Assembly (NCBI RefSeq): GCF_020169415.1
Contig: NZ_JAIULG010000055.1
Coordinates: forward strand, 1-33,642
Direction: 5' to 3'
Source: Tsukamurella sp. M9C
Lineage (GTDB): Bacteria > Actinomycetota > Actinomycetes > Mycobacteriales > Mycobacteriaceae
DNA length: 33,642 nucleotides
In this document: piece by piece, positions 25,228 through 31,240 of the stretch
Layout of the letters: every line of letters begins with the position of its first letter
How positions within the stretch are numbered: position 1 is the first letter of the stretch
Made by a program: the position numbers and the translations under genes
Notes under the pieces: model-generated
Database searches by the model: none
Seen by the model: the letters and a program-made list of their open reading frames with translations, nothing else
What the model was told of the DNA's origin: nothing

Positions 25228-25536
25228 TCAGAAGGGCAGGCCGCCGGCCAGCGGCCCCATCTTCTGCTGCGCGACGGCGGCGGTGTTCTCCGCCAGGTTC
25301 GAGAGCGCTCCCAGGACCAGGTCCTGCAGGGTCTCGACGTCCTCCGGGTCGACCACCTTGGGGTCGATGGTCACGGACTGCACCTGGCCGTCGCCGGTGC
25401 CGGTGACCTTCACGAGGCCGCCGCCGGCCTGTCCCTCGACGGTGGTGACCGCGAGTTCCTGCTGGGCCGCCATGAGCTGCTGCTGCATCGCGCCGACCTG
25501 GGCCATCAGGTCTTCCATCGAGCCTCCGGGCTGCAT
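25228..25536 (-). CDS. YbaB/EbfC nucleoid-associated protein
   Basis: A 102-residue small DNA-binding protein of the YbaB/EbfC family, almost always next to recR. The N-terminal coiled-coil ([25 protein letters not shown]) and the core [23 protein letters not shown] are typical. ATG 25536 ([10 protein letters not shown]) is chosen because GGGAG lies 6 bases upstream and Rv3716c begins MQPGG as well. It lacks the long Pro-rich tail of the mycobacterial protein. Lead gene of the ybaB-recR-kinase operon, divergent from ami1. Confidence 0.95.
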   Translation of the reverse strand: MQPGGSMEDLMAQVGAMQQQLMAAQQELAVTTVEGQAGGGLVKVTGTGDGQVQSVTIDPKVVDPEDVETLQDLVLGALSNLAENTAAVAQQKMGPLAGGLPF

Positions 25537-25554
25537 GCTTGTCTCCCTAACGCC

Positions 25555-25566
25555 GGTCACGTGACC
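25555..25566. promoter_or_regulatory. 12-bp palindrome in the ybaB-ami1 divergent region
   Basis: GGTCACGTGACC, a perfect palindrome 18 bases upstream of the ybaB start. A candidate operator for the ybaB-recR operon; the protein is unknown. Confidence 0.35.
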
Positions 25567-25582
25567 CGCTATGTCCGATTCG

Positions 25583-25597
25583 TGTTACATGTGTTAC
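25583..25597 (+). promoter_or_regulatory. Tandem TGTTAC sites upstream of ami1 (MtrA-like)
   Basis: TGTTAC (25583-25588) and TGTTAC (25592-25597) are direct repeats with a 9-base period; on the other strand GTAACA-CAT-GTAACA. Direct repeats of GTnACA type are typical of the response regulator MtrA, which controls wall hydrolases in mycobacteria. They lie 21 bases before the -10 of ami1, a suitable activator position. Confidence 0.45.
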
Positions 25598-25617
25598 CAC
25601 TGTGCCGGTTGGGGCGG

Positions 25618-25623
25618 TACAGT
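25618..25623 (+). promoter_or_regulatory. -10 element of ami1
   Basis: TACAGT ends 7 bases before the GTG start, with no Shine-Dalgarno sequence, so ami1 is probably leaderless. Confidence 0.5.
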
Positions 25624-25630
25624 GCGATCC

Positions 25631-26455
25631 GTGACGAACCGCCGTTCCGCCCTCCTGGCCGCGACCGTGCTCCCCGCACTGGTCCTCTCCGGCTGCACCC
25701 TCGGTGACGCCGGACAGCAGCGGAACGCGGCCGCACCCACCAGCCTATCGCCCGACGGCCCCGCCCTCGTGAACAACGCGGCGCCGCTCGCCGCCGGCGC
25801 GCTGAGTGGGAAGAAGATCTTCGTCGACCCGGGACACAACGGCGCGAACGACGCCTCGATCAACAAGCAGGTCCCGACGGGGCGCGGCGGCACCAAGCCG
25901 TGCCAGACCACCGGAACGACCAGCGTGAACGGGGTGCCCGAGCACACCTTCAACTACGCGGTGGCGTACAAGCTCTACCAGGCGCTCACCGCCGCCGGCG
26001 CGCAGGTGATGCTCTCCCGCACCGACGACACGTCCGTCGCGTCGTGCATCGACGCCCGCGCCGCGGCGGCGAACTCCTGGGGCGCCGACGCCGCCGTGAG
26101 CATCCACGCCGACGGTTCCACCCCCGGTAACCGAGGGTTTCACGTGAATCTCTCCTCGCCGCCGCTCAACCCCGTGCAGGAGACGGCGAGTCCCGCGTAC
26201 GCGGCGAAGATGCGCGACGCGCTGGTCGCCGGCGGTTTCACCCCGGCGGCGTACATCGGCTCGGGCGGGCTCTACCCGCGCTCCGACCTCGCCGGGCTCA
26301 ACCTCGCGACGGTGCCGTCGGCGCTGGTCGAGGCGGGCAACCTCCGCGACGCGACCGAGGCCAAGGTGCTCGAATCCGCCGACGGCCAGCAGCGGCTCGC
26401 CGACGCCATCGCCGCCGGGCTCGCCGCCTACCTGGGCTCTCCTGCGACGCGCTAG
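25631..26455 (+). CDS. N-acetylmuramoyl-L-alanine amidase (Ami1/Rv3717 type), lipoprotein
   Basis: A zinc amidase that cuts the bond between MurNAc and L-Ala in peptidoglycan and helps separate daughter cells. The Amidase_3 zinc ligands and catalytic residue are visible: His69 (DPGHNG), Glu104 (PEHTF), His159 (SIHADG) and Glu234 (LVEAGN). Cys91 and Cys139 match the disulfide pair of Ami1. It follows Rv3717 along its length but carries a longer N-terminus with a lipoprotein signal: basic start, hydrophobic core and lipobox LVLSGC (Cys22), so it should be attached to the outer face of the membrane. The GTG at 25631 is used because the signal peptide starts there and TACAGT lies 7 bases upstream. 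Confidence 0.95.
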   Translation: MTNRRSALLAATVLPALVLSGCTLGDAGQQRNAAAPTSLSPDGPALVNNAAPLAAGALSGKKIFVDPGHNGANDASINKQVPTGRGGTKPCQTTGTTSVNGVPEHTFNYAVAYKLYQALTAAGAQVMLSRTDDTSVASCIDARAAAANSWGADAAVSIHADGSTPGNRGFHVNLSSPPLNPVQETASPAYAAKMRDALVAGGFTPAAYIGSGGLYPRSDLAGLNLATVPSALVEAGNLRDATEAKVLESADGQQRLADAIAAGLAAYLGSPATR

Positions 26456-26536
26456 TCGTGAATCCGGCCGAATTCGGGGCTACGAAGCCTCATCCGGCTT
26501 GCTGATGCGCTGAGCCGCCGAATTCACGACCGCTAG
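26452..26536. repeat. Long imperfect inverted repeat at the ami1-RluA junction
   Basis: TCGTGAATCCGGC (26456-26468) pairs with GCCGAATTCACGA (26517-26529) at 12 of 13 positions, and CTAG flanks both sides (26452-26455, 26533-26536). The left part is itself nearly palindromic (GAATCCGGCCGAATTC). It covers the last 19 codons of the RluA gene and may end both converging messages. It could also be an inserted repeat element. Confidence 0.5.
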
Positions 26537-27238
26537 GTCACGTTGACTCGTGTATTCGCGCTCGGTGCCGTCCACCGGATCGGCGAAGGCGAGCGTGCGC
26601 GCCAGCAGGCGCAGCGGGTCGGAGAAGTCGCCGTCCACGAACTCCCGCGGCTCCGGGTACAGCGGATCCCCCAGGATCGGCACCCCCAGGCCGGACATGT
26701 GCAGGCGGAGCTGGTGCGTCTTGCCCGTCTCCGGGCGCAGCCGGTACCGCCCGACGGTGCCGCCCCGCCCGTCCGGCACGTCGGCCTCCAGCGCGACGTG
26801 CGAACGCGCGTTCACCGGGCCGTCCACCTCGTAGGCCCGCATGATGCCGGGCGTCTTCTCGATCCGGGACTCCACGACCGTCGGCAGCGAAAGGCCGGCG
26901 CGTAGCGGCGCGAGGGCCGCGTACTCCTTGCGGGCCCGCCCGGTCGCGAACAGCTGCTGATAGGCGCCGCGCACCGCCGGGTCGCGGGTGAACAGCAGCA
27001 CGCCGGCGGTGAGCCGATCCAGCCGGTGCGCGGGCGAGAGCAGCGGCTCGTCGAGCTCCCGGCGCAGGCGCACCAGGGCGCTCTGCACGACCCGCGCGCC
27101 GCGCGGCATCGTCGCCAGGAAGTGCGGCTTGTCCACGACGACGATCCGCTCGTCCTCGTACAGGATCGGCATCGGGAAGGGCACGTCGATCTCGTCCGGC
27201 AGCTCGCGGTACATCCACACCGCCTGCCGGGCGGCCAC
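26480..27238 (-). CDS. RluA-family pseudouridine synthase, 5' end unclear
   Basis: An enzyme that converts uridine to pseudouridine in rRNA or tRNA. The catalytic motif HRLDRLTAGVLLF (Asp in the HRLD loop) and ETGKTHQLRLHMSGLGVPILGDPLY near the end are clear. GTG 27238 is the first standard start and gives 252 residues with a full catalytic domain. The frame stays open upstream to at least 27460 and codes for typical N-terminal sequence of actinobacterial homologues (TPVAPLPLRDGVDPTRL), which includes an S4-like region, but no ATG, GTG or TTG is found there. Either a rare start codon (CTG or ACG) is used, the short form is real, or a base is wrong near the SRPBCC stop. The C-terminal tail runs through the inverted repeat at 26452-26536. 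Confidence 0.8.
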   Translation of the reverse strand: MAARQAVWMYRELPDEIDVPFPMPILYEDERIVVVDKPHFLATMPRGARVVQSALVRLRRELDEPLLSPAHRLDRLTAGVLLFTRDPAVRGAYQQLFATGRARKEYAALAPLRAGLSLPTVVESRIEKTPGIMRAYEVDGPVNARSHVALEADVPDGRGGTVGRYRLRPETGKTHQLRLHMSGLGVPILGDPLYPEPREFVDGDFSDPLRLLARTLAFADPVDGTEREYTSQRDLAVVNSAAQRISKPDEAS

Positions 27239-27455
27239 GATCGTCGCCGGGGCGAGCGTCGCACCGTCGGAGGACAGGACGCGTCCCGCCGCGCTCTCCC
27301 GCGCGACGTACTCCGCGGTGCCCGGGAAGCGGGCCTCGAGGACCTCGCCGAGCGTGCGCCCGGCCTCCTCCTCGGCGATGACGAGCCGCGTCGGGTCGAC
27401 CCCGTCGCGCAGCGGCAGGGGCGCGACGGGGGTGCCCCGGTGCCGCCGCGGCCGT

Positions 27456-27905
27456 CTAGCCGTTGGACTCGACCTGCACCTTGAGGTTGGTGAGCAGCTC
27501 GTCGTAGATGCGCCCGAGGCCCTTGGGGGCGAAGGTCTTCTCGAAGAAGCCGCCGATGCCGCCCGCGCCCTGCCAGGTGGTGGTGATGGTGACGGTGGTG
27601 GCGTCGCCCGCGCTGTCGGCGGCGACCGCCCGGTAGGTGGTGACCATCGAGCTGTTCGCGTCGGTCTCGGTCACGGTGACGCCGTCCACGGCGACGGTGG
27701 CGCGCACGTTGCGCGAGCGCTTCTCGGTGGCCTGCAGCACCCACTCGGCGACGGTGCCGGAGCCCTGGCCGCCCTCGACGACGCGGTACTCGCGGTAGTT
27801 CGGGGGCAGGATCTCCGCGCGGCGGGTGTAGTCGGAGATGGCCGCCAGGACCTTCTCGGGCGCGGCGGCGATGGTGATGGACTTTGTGGCGGTTACCTGG
27901 GCCAA
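27456..27905 (-). CDS. SRPBCC-family protein, Rv3718c orthologue
   Basis: A 149-residue Bet v1/START-like protein that follows Rv3718c closely (VLAAISDYTRRAEILPPNYREY, TDANSSMVTTYRAV, GGFFEKTFAPKGLGRIYDELLTNLK). The family binds hydrophobic ligands; this member's role is unknown, but it always lies next to the tuberculostearate genes, so a link to lipid metabolism is plausible. A TTG start at 27905 is chosen since the Rv3718c family begins just there and AGAGGAT lies about 10 bases upstream. No ATG or GTG fits. Divergent from bfaA across 135 bases that include a hairpin (GTCGGC-ACC-GCCGAC). Confidence 0.9.
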   Translation of the reverse strand: MAQVTATKSITIAAAPEKVLAAISDYTRRAEILPPNYREYRVVEGGQGSGTVAEWVLQATEKRSRNVRATVAVDGVTVTETDANSSMVTTYRAVAADSAGDATTVTITTTWQGAGGIGGFFEKTFAPKGLGRIYDELLTNLKVQVESNG

Positions 27906-28040
27906 CGTACTTCGATCCTCTGAGTATCGGTGCCCCCGAGCAGGTCGGAGGCGTGGATGTCGGCACCGCCGACGGGTTCGATGCCAGCCTAACCAATCCG
28001 TAACGACCCGCGCGCGTCGCGCCCGAGAGGTATAGCGTCG

Positions 28041-29492
28041 ATGATTGTGAGTGCTCGCAACGCAACGCCGGCGCGAACCCCGACGACGGTCCCGATCGCA
28101 GGCGAAGCCGCCTACCAGGAGGGCCTCGCACGGCTCCGCGACAGCTATCGCGCCATCCCGCCGAACGCCCGGGTCCGCCTGGCCAAGAAGACCTCCAACC
28201 TGTTCCGGGCCCGCGCGGCCACGGACGCCCCCGGGCTCGACGTCTCCGGCCTCGCCTCGGTCATCTCCATCGACCCCGAGGCCCGGACCGCCGACGTGGG
28301 CGGCATGTGCACGTACGAGGACCTCGTCGCGGCGACGCTGCCCTTCGGCCTCGCCCCCACCGTCGTCCCGCAGTTGAAGACGATCACGCTCGGCGGTGCG
28401 GTGAGCGGCATGGGCATCGAGTCGAGCTCGTTCCGGGCGGGATTGCCGCACGAGGCGGTGCTGTCGATGGACATCCTCACCGGCAGCGGCGAGGTGATCA
28501 CCGCGACGCCGGACGGGCCGGACGCGGAACTCTTCTTCGGCTTCCCGAATTCGTACGGCACGCTGGGATATTCGACGCGGCTCACGGTCACCCTGGAGCC
28601 CGTCGCGCGGTACGTGGAGCTGCGGCACGTGCGCTTCCACACGCTGGACGCCCTGCAGGAGGCGATGGCGGACATCGTCGACGCGCGGGAGTACGACGGC
28701 GAGCCCGTCGACTACCTCGACGGGGTGGTCTTCTCCGCGACGGAGTCGTACCTGGTCCTCGGCCGCAAGACCGACGAGCCCGGCCCGCTCAGCGACTACA
28801 CGGGCCGGGAGATCTACTACCGTTCGATCCAGCACGCCGACGGGGTGAAGCGCGACCGGCTCACCACGCACGACTACCTGTGGCGCTGGGACACCGACTG
28901 GTTCTGGTGCTCCCGCGCCTTCGGAGCGCAGAATCCGAAGATCCGGCGCGCGTGGCCGAAGCACCTGCTGCGCAGCAGCTTCTACTGGAAGCTGGTGGCA
29001 ATGGACCGCAAGTGGGACATCGGCGACCGGCTCGCCGCACGCAAGGGCGAGCCGCCCGGCGAGCGGGTGGTACAGGACATCGAGGTGCACATCGACGAGA
29101 TCGTCGACTTCCTCGAATGGTTCTTGGACGAGATCCCCATCGAGCCGATATGGCTGTGCCCGTTGCGATTGCGGGAGCCGCTGCCGCCCGGCGCGGATCC
29201 GGACCGGCCGTGGCCGCTGTACCCGTTGGAACCCCGCGAGACCTACGTGAACGTCGGTTTCTGGTCCGCGGTCCCGAAGCAACCCGGCCAGATCGAGGGC
29301 CGGGCGAACCGCCTGATCGAGGAGAAGGTGTCGGAGTTGGGTGGACACAAGTCCCTCTACTCCGAGGCCTTCTACGAGCGCGCCGAGTTCGACGAGCTCT
29401 ACGGCGGAATCCACTTGGAGAAGTACAAGTCCCGCTACGACCCGGAGGATCGTCTGCTGGGGCTGTACGACAAGACAGTCAGGAGGCAGTGA
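28041..29492 (+). CDS. bfaA: FAD-dependent oxidoreductase of tuberculostearic acid synthesis
   Basis: Orthologue of Rv3719 / BfaA (also TmsA): reduces the 10-methylene intermediate made by BfaB to the 10-methyl-branched fatty acyl chain (tuberculostearic acid). It has an FAD-binding type 4 (PCMH) domain: ARVRLAKKTSNLFRAR, VGGMCTYEDLVAATLPFGLAPTVVPQLKTITLGGAVSGMGIESSSFR (about 85-135), and a C-terminal domain with YVNVGFWS and YSEAFYE. It is 483 residues. ATG 28041 is used, with AGAGG 10 bases upstream; GTG 28047, 8 bases after TAGCGT, is an alternative leaderless start. It is followed after one base by bfaB. Confidence 0.93.
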   Translation: MIVSARNATPARTPTTVPIAGEAAYQEGLARLRDSYRAIPPNARVRLAKKTSNLFRARAATDAPGLDVSGLASVISIDPEARTADVGGMCTYEDLVAATLPFGLAPTVVPQLKTITLGGAVSGMGIESSSFRAGLPHEAVLSMDILTGSGEVITATPDGPDAELFFGFPNSYGTLGYSTRLTVTLEPVARYVELRHVRFHTLDALQEAMADIVDAREYDGEPVDYLDGVVFSATESYLVLGRKTDEPGPLSDYTGREIYYRSIQHADGVKRDRLTTHDYLWRWDTDWFWCSRAFGAQNPKIRRAWPKHLLRSSFYWKLVAMDRKWDIGDRLAARKGEPPGERVVQDIEVHIDEIVDFLEWFLDEIPIEPIWLCPLRLREPLPPGADPDRPWPLYPLEPRETYVNVGFWSAVPKQPGQIEGRANRLIEEKVSELGGHKSLYSEAFYERAEFDELYGGIHLEKYKSRYDPEDRLLGLYDKTVRRQ

Positions 29493-29493
29493 A

Positions 29494-30795
29494 TTGACGC
29501 GATCCACTGAGCATCTCCCCAAGCTCAGCCTCGCCGAGATCATCGAGAAGGTGGCGGGCGGGAAACTCGCCATCCGGGTGAAGGCCTACGACGGCTCGTC
29601 GGCCGGCCCGGACGACGCGGTCTACGGCCTCGACCTGCTCACCCCGCGTGGAACCACCTATCTCGCAACCGCACCCGGCGACATGGGCCTCGCCCGCGCC
29701 TACATCGCGGGCGACCTGGAACTGACCGGCGCGCCCCCCGGCGACCCGTACGAGGCACTGCGTGCGCTCTCGGACGACCTGAAGTTCGCCAAGCCGGGGC
29801 CGCGGCTGATCGCACAGATCGCACGCTCGGTGGGCGCGGAGCACATGATCCCCATCGCGCCGCCGCCGCAGGAGGCGATCCCGCGCTGGCGGCGGATCGC
29901 GGAGGGTCTGCGGCACAGCAAGTCCCGCGACGCCGACGCGATCCACCACCACTACGACGTCTCCAACCGGTTCTACGAGCTGGTGCTCGGACCGTCGATG
30001 ACCTACACCTGCGCGTGCTACCCGGATGCCGAGGCGACGCTGGAGGAGGCGCAGGAGAACAAGTACCGCCTCGTCTTCGAGAAGCTGCGCCTCAAGCCCG
30101 GCGACCGGCTGCTGGACGTCGGCTGCGGCTGGGGCGGCATGGTGCGCTACGCGGCCCGGCGCGGCGTGCACGCCATCGGCGCGACGCTGTCCAAGGAGCA
30201 GGCGGAGTGGGCGCAGGCCGCGATCGAGACCGAGGGCCTCGGCGAGTTCGCCGAGGTGCGCTACAGCGACTACCGCGACGTGCCCGAGGGCGACTTCGAC
30301 GCGATCAGCTCCATCGGTCTCACCGAGCACATCGGCGTGCACAACTACCCGGCGTACTTCACGTCGCTGCGGGAGAAGCTGAAGACCGGTGGGCTGCTGC
30401 TGAACCACACGATCACGCGGCACGACAACAAGCTGTCGGGCAAGGGCGGCCAGTTCATCGACCGCTACGTCTTCCCTGACGGTGAGCTCACCGGTTCCGG
30501 CCGGGTGATCGCCGCGATCCAGGACATCGGCGGGATGGAGGTGCGGCACGAGGAGAACCTCCGCGAGCACTACGCCCTCACCCTCGCCGCGTGGTGCCGC
30601 AACCTCGTCGAGAACTGGGACGAGGCCGTCGCCGAGGTGGGCCTGGGTACCGCGCGCGTCTGGGGCCTGTACATGGCCGGTTCACGGCTAGGCTTCGAGC
30701 GCAACGTCGTCCAGCTGCACCAGGTGCTCGCGGTGAAGCTGGACGCGAAGGGCGGGGCGGGCGATCTGCCGCTGCGCCCCTGGTGGGACGCGTAG
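29494..30795 (+). CDS. bfaB: SAM-dependent fatty acid methyltransferase (tuberculostearic acid, CFA-synthase-like)
   Basis: Orthologue of Rv3720 / BfaB (TmsB). It transfers a methylene from S-adenosylmethionine to the 9,10 double bond of oleoyl chains in phospholipid, giving the 10-methylene product that BfaA reduces. It has an N-terminal domain (1-145), HHHYDVSNRFYELVLG (151-166), and the SAM site DVGCGWGGM (208-216), with GLTEHIG and NHTITRHDN further on. It is 433 residues. The start is TTG 29494, set by an ideal AGGAGG (29481-29486) 7 bases upstream inside the end of bfaA; no ATG or GTG lies near. The two genes form an operon. Confidence 0.95.
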   Translation: MTRSTEHLPKLSLAEIIEKVAGGKLAIRVKAYDGSSAGPDDAVYGLDLLTPRGTTYLATAPGDMGLARAYIAGDLELTGAPPGDPYEALRALSDDLKFAKPGPRLIAQIARSVGAEHMIPIAPPPQEAIPRWRRIAEGLRHSKSRDADAIHHHYDVSNRFYELVLGPSMTYTCACYPDAEATLEEAQENKYRLVFEKLRLKPGDRLLDVGCGWGGMVRYAARRGVHAIGATLSKEQAEWAQAAIETEGLGEFAEVRYSDYRDVPEGDFDAISSIGLTEHIGVHNYPAYFTSLREKLKTGGLLLNHTITRHDNKLSGKGGQFIDRYVFPDGELTGSGRVIAAIQDIGGMEVRHEENLREHYALTLAAWCRNLVENWDEAVAEVGLGTARVWGLYMAGSRLGFERNVVQLHQVLAVKLDAKGGAGDLPLRPWWDA

Positions 30796-30799
30796 GGCT

Positions 30800-31240
30800 T
30801 CAGCCCCGGAAGTACTTCACCACGAGCACTCCGCGCTCCGGGTACAGGAAAGCCCGCACGGTGCCGGGCTCGACGGCCACGTAGGCGTCGAGCCCGGTGC
30901 TCGTGACCCCGGCACCCGGATCTCCCAGTGCCTCGGAGACGTCGGGCCGCCCGCCAGCGGGCGTATCGCCCGCCGCCGCGCGCAGTCCTCGCACCACGCC
31001 TGAGTCGTCCACGACGACCACGGCGTCGAGCCACGTAGCGTTCGGCCCGGGCACGCGCTCGTCCCCGCGGATCCCACCGACCCAACGGGCTGTGAACCGG
31101 TCGCCGATGTTCTTGACCCGCTTCTGAATCGGCGCGATATCCGTCCGGACCGTCGGTTCCGGCGCGGGGCTCGACGGAGCACATCCTGCCAACGCGGTCG
31201 CGGCCAATGCGGCCGCAAGTAGTCTCCGCGACCTCGCCAT
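30800..31240 (-). CDS. Putative lipoprotein coupled to dnaX
   Basis: A 146-residue secreted protein with a basic start (MARSRRL), a short hydrophobic stretch and lipobox LAGC (Cys at about 19), so it should be lipid-anchored outside the membrane. The mature part (NIGDRFTARWVGG, DAVVVVDDSGVVRGLRA, VKYFRG at the end) matches no family I recognise. Its ATG shares a base with the dnaX stop (TGATG, 31238-31242) and has no Shine-Dalgarno sequence, so it relies on ribosomes finishing dnaX. M. tuberculosis has no gene in this place between Rv3720 and Rv3721c. It ends 4 bases from the convergent bfaB stop. Confidence 0.8.
   Translation of the reverse strand: MARSRRLLAAALAATALAGCAPSSPAPEPTVRTDIAPIQKRVKNIGDRFTARWVGGIRGDERVPGPNATWLDAVVVVDDSGVVRGLRAAAGDTPAGGRPDVSEALGDPGAGVTSTGLDAYVAVEPGTVRAFLYPERGVLVVKYFRG

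Noticed and set aside
27906-29573. Long minus-strand extension upstream of the SRPBCC gene, antisense to bfaA
   Set aside because: The family-like part starts at the TTG 27905; the upstream part is antisense to bfaA and has shadow composition.
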